DNA of 64,000 nucleotides from Edaphochlamys debaryana (Eukaryota; Chlorophyta; Chlorophyceae; Chlamydomonadales), in NCBI GenBank assembly GCA_016858145.1, contig JAEHOE010000188.1, positions 124,001-188,000 of the forward strand. Reading direction: 5' to 3'. Position numbers and translations under genes: made by a program. Positions 40,970 through 52,485 of this stretch are shown piece after piece. Positions within the stretch are counted from its first letter, which is position 1, and each line of letters starts with the position of its first letter. The notes under the pieces were generated by a model that saw nothing but the letters and a program-made list of their open reading frames with translations, searched no databases and was not told the DNA's origin.

Positions 40970-43900
40970 ATGGAGGCTGTCACCCTGGCCGCTATGCGGC
41001 GGCTGCAGATTCCTAGGCTCTACACGCTGCTGCGATGGCTCTTCCTGGTGGTGATTGCTATTAGCACCGCCCTCGTGGGCTTTGGCCAGAGCATGCTGGT
41101 ATCCAGTCTCTACGAGCTGAGGAGTCAGTTCATCTTTTCTATCGTGGTATGTCGGCTGTTGGAGACAGGCGCGCAGTCAATCGAGGCCTGACCCCGCCGC
41201 TCTCGCGCAGCTGCTCGATGAGAACATCTTCCTCAAGTTCTTGCAATACATGGCCTTCAACCTCCTCCTAGCCTTCCTGTGCTGCTTCTTTATGTGGATT
41301 ATCTCGCCTGCGGCTTCCGGCTCGGGTATCCCGGACGTGAAAGCGTACCTGAATGGCGTGGAGAGCCCTATCTTCAAGAACTTCTTTACGCTGAAGACCT
41401 TTGTGGCAAAGGTCGTGCCCCGGGGCCTACACGCAGGGGGTGGAGGGTTTCGGCCGCCGGGACCTGCAGGGGCGGCAGACCACCCTTGGGTGCAACCCGC
41501 TCTGGCCGGGGGCGTGGCGGGACTAATGAGAGGCCACCTCCCGTCGATACTAGCTCGGCCAGGCGTGCCAAGCACCAAGGCGACGGAGCCCTCGGCTCGG
41601 GGGTTTGGCGTGTCGCTGCACCCGCCCCACCTTCCCTCCCCCTTCGCTTCGCCTGCACCCACCTCACCCCCCTCCCTGCCCTCCCTCCCCCCCTGCCCCC
41701 ACGTGTTGTCCCCGCTGCTCCAGGTCATCTCCTCGGCGCTTGCGGTGTCCTCCAGCCTGGTCATGGGCAAGGAGGGGCCCATGCTGCACGCGGGCTCCAT
41801 TCTGGCGGTGGTCATGGGCAGCAAGTGAGGGAAGGGAGGGGTGTGGGAGGGCGTCGGGTGGGAGTGGGGGGGGTGCGGGGTGAGTTGTTGGCAGGAACCT
41901 TCTCCCGGAGGAGGCCGCCAAGGCAGGGGATGGGGAGGGCGTGTCTGTGTGTGAAGGAGGGGTGGGGGAGGGCGAGAGCAAATGGGACGTGGGAAATGAG
42001 GCAGTGGTCCCGGGCGGCAGGTGAAGAGGGCCTGGGGGAGGGCAAGGTGTCCGGTGGGTGGGTCAGTCAAGTCTGCACGCATGGGTCCCACGTGCCCTAC
42101 TGCCGGGCGAGGCGGGGCCCAGGGCGGCCCGCTCCGGAAAGGCATGCTGCTGGACGAGGGCTGCAGGAGGCGGTCGAGAGCCAGGAGGACCTGAGGACCG
42201 CGGCGCGTGGGCCTGGGGGGGGGATATTGACCTGCCACGCACGGCGGGGACGCCCGTGGAGCGGGGGAACTGACGGGGGCAGTCCAGGCCGAGGTCGAGG
42301 GGAGGCCGGCGGGGAGGGGCGGTCGAGGAAGGAGGCGGCAAGCCACACCGTGCCATCCAGCCAGGGTCCAGGGGCATGTCAGCATGTGGGTCGGGGCCAG
42401 GCAAGCGTGCAGCCCCTCCAACCGCCCTTCCCCCTCAACCCCTTCCCCCCTCCCTCCCCCCCCCCCCTCTTGCCCCGGCGTCGGCGCGATCCCGCTCAGC
42501 AACAAACACCCGCTTGCCCCCCCCTCCAACCCCAGCAAGTGGATGCAGCAGCAGATGGAGGTGGCGGCGCACTGGGGCACCTACACCTACAACAAGGAGC
42601 TGCGGGACCTGGTGGCCATCGGGGCGGCGTGCGGGGTCACCACGGCCTTCAAGGCGCCGGTGGGGCGGGGCGCGGAGGAAACAGGGGGGAGGGCTGCGGC
42701 TGAGAGGCTAGGGTTGACTGGTGGCAGCGGGGATGTGGGTCAGGAGCGGAGGGGGTCGGCCAGGGTGACTAACTCCTCACACACGCACACCCCTCTCTGG
42801 CCTCGGACCCGGGACGAGAGTTTACTGGCGGCTGGGTCCTACCCGCCGGGGGCCCTCGGCTTCCCCCTAAACCTCTCCTCCCCTCCCCCCTAAACCTCCC
42901 CCTCCCACCCTCTCTCCCCTGTCAGGTTGGCGGCGTGCTGTTCGCCATGGAGATGAGCACGCGCTGGGGCAAGGAGATCATGTGGCGCTGCTTCCTGGCC
43001 TGCGCCATCACAATCGTGGTGGTGCGCGAGGCCGTCAACATCTGCTCGTGAGTGCCGTGCGTTGTGCCGTACGGCGGCGCGTGTCACGGCCAAAGCATGC
43101 GCGTTGGAGGCTGCGTCGAACCTTTGGGGGCCCTTGCGCGGCCTCCAAGGAAGGTGTACGTGTGTGGTTGACTGCTGCCCCGCCCCTTCCCCCCTCCCAT
43201 CTCGCTTCTCCCTCCTCTCGACATAGCGGCAGCGGCCACTGCAAGCAGCTGCGCTGGGGCTCCCTCATCTGGTTCAAGGTACGGGGGGGGGGGGCGCTGG
43301 TGCTGGCGCTGGAGGCTGGCGGTTGACGGTTGGCCTGGGAACACGGCGGGCCCCAGGCCCACATGAAGGCGTGGGGTCCAGGGGGAGGGCGGCTGCGCGC
43401 GGTGTTGGTGCGATCTGGGTCAGCGATGTGCGCCCGGAGGCCCATCGCCCGGCTGACTGGCCTGGAGGGATGGCGGGGCCCAGGCAGGCCCGGCAGGGTT
43501 CTGGGCCCGGCAGGGCCCGGGGCCCGGCAGGGTGGTGTCTGACGCAGGCGCTGGCGGGCGTGAGCGCTGGGCCTGGAGGCCGAGCTGTGATCTTGGCGTA
43601 TGGGGTCGAAGGGGGGCATGACCTCACAGCGTCACCGGGGGCGGCTGGGTGTGGGCGCGGGGCCATGTGGGTCGGCCAGAGCGCTTCGAGGCGTCGCTGC
43701 CGCAAGGGTGGGGAGTTGCCGGGGCATGCGCCCTCTCCGGCAGCGGGGCTGGGCTCTGTTCCTACCTATTGCTACGGGTACCCTCCTAACTGCTCCCTCG
43801 GCCCTACCCCCCAATCGCCACCACAGATCACCTTCCCAGTGCCGTACTCCCAGGTGCGGGGGTGGGCGGGCTCGCCTCGGGGAGCGCGTGGGATGGAGGA

Positions 43901-46900
43901 GCTCCAAGAGAGCGGCGCGGGGTTGTATGACGTTGTGGAGGGTGTGCGTAGTCGGGCAGGCGGGGGTAACGCTTGGCCAAGCGCGACTGACTGAGTAACG
44001 GTTACGGTTGCGGCGCCCAAGGGGCATCACTGCGACCTCAGCTCCCCTCCTCACTCTTCCGCCTCACTCTTCAGGTCTGGGCCGTCATCCTGCTGGCGGT
44101 GGTGGGCGGCTACCTGGGCTGCCTGTACATCAGCTTCAACACGTGAGTGCCGTACGTCTCGTACCGGCACATGCGGTGCACGTGCGGGCGGGAGCGCATG
44201 CGGGGGCCCAAGGGCTCCAGGTGGCGGCGCGGCCTTGAGGCGCTGTGGCGCAGAGTCAAGGAAGCGTCCGTGCTTCCAGCCTTGCCCGCCCCGACGCGAG
44301 GCCCCCTCCCCCCTCCCCCCTCCCCCCTCCCCCCTCCCCCTCCCCCCTCCCCCCTCCCCCCTCCCCCCTCCCCCCTCCCCCCTCCCCCCTCCCCCCTCCC
44401 CCCTCCCCCCTCCCCCCTCCCCCCTCCCCCCTCCCCCCTCCCCCCTCCCCCCTCCCCCCTCCCCCCTCCCCCTCCCCCCTCCCCCCTCCCCCCTCCCCCC
44501 TCCCCCCTCCCCCCTCCCCCCTCCCCCCTCCCCCCTCCCCCCTCCCCCCCCCTCCCCCCGTCCCCCCCTCCCCCCTCCCCCCTCCCCCTCCCCCCTCCCC
44601 CCTCTCACACAGGTGGGTGTGCGTGGTGCGGAAGAAGTGGACCAAGTTCATGTGGGCCCGCATTGCAGAGGTGGGCGCTGGGGGAGGGAGAAAGGGTTGA
44701 GGGAGGGAAGCGGGACGGAGGGGACGGCAGCGGTCTGGCAGGGTAGGGGACTAAGTATGGGGGTGGGGTAGTGGGTGGAGCGGCGGCTGAGGGCACGCGT
44801 GTACCGCAGCGCCGGAGGACATGAACGCGGGACGGGGCTGTCCGCGGCTGCTGCCAGCCCCCCTCCCCCCCCTCCTGACCTCCCTCTCCCTAACCTCCCT
44901 CCTCCCCTGTCAGGTCTGCGCCATCTCCGTGGCCACCTCCTTCATCTTCTTCTTTATGCCGGTGGCGGGGCGCTGCAAGGAGTGCGACAGCAAGCTGGAC
45001 GACACCTGCAACGCGGGTGTGGGGGGGGGGGAGGGGGGGAGGGGGAAGAGGGGGAGGCGCAAGGTGGGGAGGTGGGGAGGCAGGTGCAAGGTGGCAAGCG
45101 GTTAACGGTCGAGGGCGGCAGCATTCCTGCGTGTCTGACCGTCTGCCCCCCTTGCCTCTACCCCCCCCCCCAGGCGAGGCCATGTTCAAGACCTTCCAGG
45201 GCTTCCACTGCCATACCGACCACCACTACAACGACCTGGCCACACTGGTCTTCAACCCGCAGGTGGGGGGGGGCGTGGTTGGGGGTTAGGGGGTTGAATT
45301 CTACGCAGAGGGCTCCGAGCGGCGGCTAGTGAGCCCGATGGGCTCGGACGTCCAGACCGCAAGATCCGCGTGCCGAGCGGTGGTTGGGGCAGGAGGTGTG
45401 TGTGCGCCGCTCGGAGCCTACCTTTTGCGACCGTCATGTTGGGGCGAGGAACTGGCAACTGGTGCAACCCGCGCAGCGTCTCCTGGTAGGTCTCCGACAG
45501 GCGCCGATCCTTACAAGCTTCCCCTTCCCCCGCCCCTTCCGCGCCCTCCCCCCCTCCCGCAGGGCTACGTGACGCAGGCGCTCTTCCAGGTGGGGCGAGA
45601 CGAGGAGTTCGGAGCGGCGGAGCGGCGGGGGAAGTGCGTACCAAGCAGCACGCATCGGCGCTGGGGGTCGGTTGCTGGCGAGGGGAGAAACAGGGAGGGG
45701 CCGTTCCCCTGAGTGATTCGCCCCCACAACTGCCCACAGCCTTCCCCCGCCCCGCCGAACCCGTTTCACCCTCGCCCCTCCCCTCCCTCCCTCCCTGACA
45801 GGCCCACAGCGGCACCTTCTCCTTCACCTCCATGCTCCTGTACGGCGTGATCTACTGGCTGATGGCCGGGATCACGTACGGCGCCTTCATCCCGTCGGGG
45901 CTGTTCACGCCCTCCCTCATCTTCGGGGGCCTGCTGGGGTGAGGCAGGGGGGAAGGGCGGGGGGAGCGGGAGGGCGGGGGGCAACGGCAGCAGACGGGCG
46001 TCGGAGATGCGGGAGAGGGGTACACGTGGACCCCAGTACTCTAGATTCGGCGCGCTCGTCGCCCCTCCCCGCCCCAACGATGTTAACTGCCCCCCCTCGC
46101 CACGCCTCCCCCCCAACCCCCCAACCCCAACCACCCCCAGGCGCATGTGGGCCGAGACCCTGGTGGCCATGCACGTGGCCACGGATGCAGAGGTGTGTGG
46201 GGGGGAAGGGGGGAGCCTCCAAGGGTGTCTGGGGCGAGAGGAGTCGAGGAGGGTGCTGATGTGGCGGGCATGGGACGTCGCGTGGAGCACCCGGCGCTTG
46301 AGGGCGGGGAGGGGCCCAATGCAAGGGACGGTAGGGCGGGCACCTCCTCCCCTGACTGCCTATCATCCGGTCCGGTGCGCCTCAGGGAGGTTGGGTTTTT
46401 GAGGGGAGGGGGTTGACAAGAGAGTAGAGGCGCGGGGTCTGCACGTGACAGAAAGCAAGGTGGCACTCGACGTGCGTCGAAGGAGGGCAGTGCAGGGCTT
46501 TGGGGCCGTTGGGGCTGCTCACCACCACCCACATCACAACACACACACACACGCGCGCTCTGCTTTCTCTGTGCCGCCGGCGGGCTGCACCAGCTCTAGT
46601 CTACCCCTGGCTCCTGGGCTTTCGCCTCTCAGGCTCTTTGCTCCGGGTGTGGCGGGTTCTGGGTTCGGGCTTCGGGCAGGCTTCGGGCTTCATTCGGGTT
46701 CTCGGGCTTTCGGTTCCGCATCTAAGGCTGGCCGGCTCTCCGCCGCGCCCGGTTTCTCTGGCTTACACGAGCAGCCCTGAACACACACGTTCTCCCTTAA
46801 CAAGAGTAGCCCTGAACACATCAAGGAAGATTGACACGCCCCTCTCCCCCCCCCCTGTCAGGTCGGCTTCTACGCGCTGCTGGGCGCCGCCGCCTTCCTG

Positions 46901-49900
46901 GGGGGCCTCATGCGCATGAGCGCGGCGCAGGCCCTCATCCTCATGGAGATGACGGCCAGCCCGCAGGTGGGCCCGGGTGGGCCCGAGCGCGGGGCCAGGG
47001 GTGGGCCTGAGCGCTGGGCCTGGAAGGGGCCACAGCCCGGATGTTCAAGTCGGCTAGGACGGCGTGTGGCATGGAATCCGTCCGTCTCGCACCCCGCGAA
47101 TCCCGTCCGGGGAGGCGGAGGTTGACCGCTTCCTCTGGCTCGGAGCCGTACGCGCTGCCCCCCTCCCATCAACACACACACCCCTGCAACCGACCCCTTT
47201 GTTGCAACCGCAGATGCTGCCGTTCCTGATGCTCGTCCTGGTAATTAGTAAGAACGTGGGAGACTGCTTCAACTACGGCGTGTTCGAGCACCAGATGATG
47301 CTCAAGGCGGGTCCTGGGGGGAGGGGAAGTTCAGAAGGGTCAAGGTGGTTAACGCGGGAAGGGCGGAGAAGCAGACGGGGAGGTTCATGATATGCTTCCG
47401 TTGACACTCGCCCCCATACAGAACCTGCGCTCTGTGCACATGGCTTCAACCAGCCACTAGGACTGCACTTGACCTCCCCTGATCCCCTCTCAACCCCGCT
47501 CATCCCATCCCACCCCGCAGAACCTGGCCTTCGTGGGCCTGGCGGAGAACAACTCCAAGAAGTTCCACATTTGTGCCGCCGACATCATGAAGCGGAACGA
47601 CGGCAAGGTGGGGATGTGCTGGGGGGGAAGAGGGGGGGAGAACGGGGGGGTAGCAGACAGGAGAGGAGGGATGGGGCCTAGGGCACGAGGTGGGGCAGGA
47701 TATAGGCGAACGACGGCAAGATGGGGGAAGGGGGGGGAGAGACGGCGAGTGAGGCCACTTCCCGCCGTAGGCCTTCCCGAACAACCACTCTAACCGCCAG
47801 CCAACTACCAACCGCCCAACCGCCAACCACCAACCAACCGCAGGGCGACACGCTGTACATCGTGGAGAGCGGCCCCGTGCTGGCCGAGGCGCTGGACTCG
47901 TTCCGTGACGTGGCGGCTTTCCCCGTCACCACAGTGCCCCCAGCGGAGGGGAAGAAGGGTGCGTGGCTCTTTTTAGAGGGTTTGAATGGGGGGCCGGGAA
48001 GGAGGCGGGTTAGGGCTGCGTTAAGAAGAGGCGGGAAGTCTCCGTGCCGCCCGCCCGCGGAGAACCTGGCGCGTACTGGTATGTTACCCGCCCCCTCCCT
48101 ACCCATTCCCCCCCTTGGGCAACTCCTGGGCATGGGCGACACATAGACATCACCCCTCGTCGGACTCGGGGAGGAGGGCACGTTTGCCCCGAACCGGAGT
48201 CCACCTTGCGAAAAACGTTGGCTTTCGATCCTGACACGATGCGTAGGCCGTACGCTCCCTCCACCTGCTCGCCCCCCTCCACCCGCATTCTGTCCCCACC
48301 CCTCCTCAGGCAACTTTGTGGGCATGATCTCCCGCCGCAACGTGGGCGCACTGCTGGACGAGCACGGGGCGGACGCAGCGGCCGTGGACCTGAGCTCCAA
48401 GGTGGGGGGAAGGGGGGTGGCGGGGGTGGAGGGTATGGAGGGAAGGGGTCAACGGAAGCGGGGGGGGGGTTGAGGAAGGGCAGGGTGCAAGGGGAGCGGT
48501 TGAAGCACGGACTAGAGGGTAGGGGCGGCAAGGGGCGAACGGGGTGCGAGTGCATGAGGGGGGGCTACGGCAGTCGAGGGTGTCCGCTCCCCCGCTGCTG
48601 CTGACTGCGTTTCCTGGCTTCCGCGTGTACCATCATCACGTGCCCCCCCCCCCCGCCCTTCCCCCGGCTCCCCCCTGCTCCTGCCCTCACAGGTAGAGGT
48701 GGCGCCCATTGTGGTTCCGCCCAACATGCCCCTGCCCTTCATCTACCGGTGGGGTGGGCGGGGGGAGGGGAGGCGAGGGGGCACAGCACAGCGGCCGAGA
48801 CGGAGCAACGTGGAGCGGCGAGGTCCCGGGAGGGACGGCCAGGGAGTGAATGCGCGCTTCTCCCACCCCACGTCCCCGTTGCCAAGGGCTGTGCCACCAT
48901 CGGAGCTTTTCCGCCCCAAGGGAACATGTAATGTCCCTGACACGCTTCAGAGTGTACCCTCCTTACCACACCCACCCCCCCATCCACCGCCCCAGGATCG
49001 TCAACGCCGAGGGCTTCAACTATGTGCCCGTGGTGCGATGGAACGGGCCGCTGGAGGGACTGGTGAGCGCCGGGCCGTGGGGGCTTGGGGGAGGGGCGTG
49101 GGTGGGGGAGGGGGGCGGGAAAGGGGGGCCAGGGGGGCGGAAGGAGGGGCCGGCAGGTGGGTGGGAGCGGCGGGGGTTTGCAGTGGGGTGAGGGGGGGGC
49201 TAGGTCACACTGTGTCGCGACACCCGCACACGAAGGCATTGGAGTGGGCGGGCCGGTTGGGGAGCCAAGCAGGGAAGCCGGAGGTGCAGAGTGCTCACTC
49301 AACCACAGGGCCGTCTGGCGGCTTCAGGACCGAGCCGGCGTCTGCTTGCTTGGCTCGCCGTGCCTGTCCTCCTTGCCCTCACCTGCCTCTTGCCTCCCCT
49401 CCCTCCCCCCTCCCCCTTGCCTCCTACGTCTGCCATCCCCCTCCCCCCCTGTCAGGTCTCCCGCGCCGAGCTGGTGGACGTGCAGAACACGCAGCTGGAC
49501 TCGTTCCACCTCAAGGAGCAGCTGGAGAAGATGGCGCACGAGATCGACCAGGGCAAGATCATCGGGTCCATGCACCTGGACAACAACATCCACGCGCAGG
49601 TAAGGAGCGGGGGGGTAGCAAAGGGGGCCGGGGGGAGGAGGAGAGGGGAGCGGTCGGTGAGGAATAAGCGTGTGGCCAATAATGCCGGGATGGCCGATTG
49701 CGCGACACCCGGCGAGCGAGTGAGGCGGAACCCGGGGCGGCCGCCCGATGAGCTATGCGTATGTGGCGGCGTTTTGCACCGGTGGTGGCAGCATCCAGCC
49801 GCAGGTGGGGTACCGCAGCACCTCGTCGCACGCCCTCGCACTCCCGCAGTCCCATCCTCGCGCCGACACTACACGCCCGGCCCCTCTCCCTGTTCTCCCC

Positions 49901-50769
49901 CCCCGTCCACCCCCCCGTCCTCCCCCCCAGGCCTTCAAGAACCTGTTCTCCAACCCCGTGGCGGCGGTGCGGGAGGTCCTGGACAAGGACGACAAGCCGT
50001 TCGAGGTGGGGGCCGGGGGGAGAGAGGTGGGGGAGAAGGAGGGGAAAGGGGCGTGTGTGCAGGGGTGTATGTGCCGTCACGTGCGTGTCCTGGACAAGAA
50101 CGACAAGCCGTTCGAGGTGGGGCCGGGGCGAGGGGGGGGGAGGGAGGGGGAGAAGGAGGGGAAGGGGGCGTGCGTGCAGGGCTGTTCGTGTAAGCCAGGA
50201 GCGCATATGTGCAGGCATGTCTGTCCTGGGAGGCAGGCTGGGAGATAACGTAGGCTGCGAAGGGCGCCTGCACTTGCACCCATCGTCACTGCCGGTTCAG
50301 TAGCACCGCCCCTTGCTTCCCAACCCCCGACCCCGACCGACCCCAACCCCAGGTGGCCGACACCTTCTACCTGGGCGGGGGGGACTCGGCCGCGGGGCCG
50401 GGCGCCGACGGTTCGTCTCCTCACAAGCCCGCCTCCTACTCCGCTGTATCTCACCGCACCTCCCTTGACCCGTCCGCATCCCGGCGGCGCGGCGCCGCCG
50501 CCGGCGACGTCTCGACCCGGCCCGTCCCCCCGCCCGACCTGGAGACCGGCTTCCCGGGCACGGCCGGGGCCGCGGCGGCTTCTGTGTTGGGGGCGGGAGC
50601 GGGCGTGGGCGTGGGCGTGGGGTCAGGGGAAGGGGCGCATCCAAACGGCGCAGGGGCGGGGACGGGGGTGGGGGCGTGGCCGGGGCTGGGGCAGGAAGGG
50701 GCGGGGGCGGAGGGGGATGAGCGGGCACCGCTGACGGGGGGCGTGGCGCCCTCTGACGGCAGGCCGTGA
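40970..50769 (+). CDS. CLC-family chloride channel/transporter with two CBS domains, 24 exons
   Basis: Exons: 40970-41146, 41211-41411, 41724-41824, 42536-42659, 42926-43047, 43227-43278, 43827-43853, 44075-44142, 44613-44670, 44914-45016, 45174-45262, 45563-45589, 45802-45938, 46141-46192, 46862-46966, 47214-47306, 47521-47607, 47844-47958, 48310-48401, 48693-48748, 48996-49062, 49456-49599, 49931-50005, 50353-50769. All phases agree, giving 862 aa. Signature motifs: GSGIP (96-100, Ser at the anion-selectivity position as in chloride-type CLCs), GKEGP (141-145, gating Glu143), GGVLFAMEM (203-211) and GAFIP (410-414). The proton-glutamate position is Met211, and the pore Tyr position appears as Phe505. 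Two CBS domains lie at about 520-710, followed by a low-complexity Gly/Ala tail. It moves chloride across a plasma or organelle membrane. Intron 16 uses a GC donor. Intron 2 has a weak donor (GTCGTG). Confidence 0.92.
44302..44606. repeat. 7-bp CCCCCCT-type microsatellite in CLC intron 8
   Basis: About 40 copies of a 7-mer (CCCCCCT with occasional one-base losses) fill the end of the intron just before the acceptor at 44611-44612. It doubles as an extreme polypyrimidine tract. Confidence 0.92.
49967..50192 (+). repeat. 111-bp tandem duplication over CLC exon 23 and its donor
   Basis: Two copies offset by 111 bp. Copy 1 spans the exon 23 end and the start of the intron; copy 2 (from about 50081) repeats VLDK(D/N)DKPFE and its GTGGGG donor. 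The frame stays open from copy 1 through copy 2, so use of the second donor (after 50116) would add 37 residues. Confidence 0.8.
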
Positions 50770-51322
50770 TTGCGTGGGGCGGAGACTCAGGGCGGCCAGG
50801 GGAAGGGGGAGGGCCAAGGGGGCTTGAGGCGAGGCCTTTGAGGCCAGGGGGGCTGAGGCTGAGTGGTGCAAACGGGAGGGGAGAGGAGAGGGGCTTCGAG
50901 TCAGGGGCTTGAGTGGAGCGTGGAGCGAAGCAGCGACTTGTATGCGCCGCACGTAGGGCAGGTCTCCCCCAGGGAAGGAGCGAGGCGGGCGCTGGGGGCG
51001 GTGCATACCGGTAGTCGTGATTAGCGTCATGACGCAGGGAAGGAACTGTGAGCGGCAGGCGAGTGGGGGGCGGGTAGGCGGGGGAAGGCCATGGTATTCC
51101 TAGGAAGGGTAGAGGTGAGGCAGCGGGCAAGGAAAGGGCGGCTGTTGCCGTAGACCCCGAGCCAAGAGAGGAACCGGCAGGTATCCGCAACCGGCAGATT
51201 GTCGACCAAGGCAGGGGGGCACGGGACGACATGCTGTACCGGTACTGGTACTGAACATAGAGTATGAGCGGAGGAAGGGAGAAGCGTGACTAAGGGGAGG
51301 GGCGAGGTGAGGATGCCGCTGG

Positions 51323-51327
51323 TGTAA
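51323..51327 (+). terminator. Candidate TGTAA poly(A) signal of CLC gene
   Basis: TGTAA, the usual Chlamydomonas polyadenylation signal, 554 nt after the stop codon. Another TGTAA lies at 51701-51705. Confidence 0.4.
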
Positions 51328-51469
51328 CCTCCGTCCAGGTTCCTGGTTCATCAGCGCTTGCTATCGCAGCTCTCAGGCCCTGTCGCTGACATACTTCAGC
51401 CCGGAGGAGGGAGCGGCATCCTTGAGGCGCGGGCGCCGTTGCGGCCTAAGGGATCTATGCTCGCAGGGG

Positions 51470-51690
51470 CCGTGCAACGTAGTCCGGACGACGACGAAGG
51501 GGGATGCAGCTGAACGCAACTAGGCTGTGCGCAACAGGGCTAGGGGGCCTAGGGCTGGCGGCATGTCGGGGCCTCAGGGAGCCACAACAGCCCCGGCATG
51601 CGGACACGTGGCCTCTTCTCGCTCTCATCCTCTCAGGCCTCCCCGGTCAGGCTGCATGTCCCAGTCAGCCTAGAAGAACCCGGCGTGCAG
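51470..51690. repeat. Short interspersed repeat, copy 1
   Basis: Positions 51479-51534 are nearly identical to 60870-60925 (GTCCGGACGACGACGAAGGG..., AACTAGGCTGTGCGCAAC). The right end, AGAACCCGGCGTGCA (about 51675-51689), recurs at about 61292-61306. The middles differ, so these may be ends of one non-autonomous family. Confidence 0.6.
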
Positions 51691-51846
51691 GAAGCAGCCC
51701 TGTAAGACAAGGGCGCTGCATGACAGCATGAGCGCTGGCGTCAGGCAATGCACGGCGGCACGCAGGCGTGACGACGCGCCACGCTCAAGCCCAACGCATA
51801 AGACGCAGTGACGACAGAGACACGGGCGCGCGCGCTGCATGTCACG

Positions 51847-51851
51847 TTACA
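51847..51851 (-). terminator. Candidate TGTAA poly(A) signal of Gln-rich gene
   Basis: TTACA on plus (TGTAA on minus), about 635 nt downstream of the stop at 52486-52488. Confidence 0.4.
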
Positions 51852-52485
51852 TTCACTGCCTCCCGCCCTCCAAACGCAGCACCCGCCTGCTCCTGCGGGT
51901 TCTTGATGGGGGTCTGCCCCACACACCTCGCCATGCTCGACGCCCGCCTCATCCGCGCCTTCCGTCTACGGCGCGTCTGCCCCAACAGGGCCTCGGCCCT
52001 CCGATGCGACCCCGAACGATCGCCACCCGTCTGCTGCTCGAAAGAGGCCTGTGGCCAGGTCCAACAGTACCTCGTATCTACGGCCCTACCAGCCATGAGT
52101 TCAGTCCAGTCCAATCAAGTCCTGTCGAGTCATACGCGCCCCCCCCTCTTCCGCTAGCGCACATGCGCGGCCTCCCATTCCAGCCCTGCACGCCGTTTTG
52201 AACCCCCGTCCGTGCCGTGACTCCTGTGGCTTCGGGTATCTCCTCCATATCAAACCTCCCCCGTACACCAGTACAATGCCCGTCCGCCCAAAAGCAACCC
52301 AGAATCGCAATCACCCCCTCACAGCTGGGCCAACAGCCCAGTCACAGAACGCGCCCTGAGCCCGCACCCACGGTCATGCCCACCCCAGTGCGTGGCCTCC
52401 CCATCGGTCCTTCCCCGTCTGGCTTATCCTACTCGCACCCAGCACCAGCACCCCGTACGTGTGGCTGCGCGCGGCCCGCACCCGC

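Larger units (their letters stand above)
50770..52485. other. Region between convergent CLC and Gln-rich genes
   Basis: No gene. It contains candidate poly(A) signals for both genes and a short repeat (51470-51534) shared with 60862-60925. Confidence 0.5.

Noticed and set aside
44256..44746. Long PPPSPLPP or GGGRGEGG open frames
   Set aside because: They are translations of the 7-bp microsatellite inside CLC intron 8.
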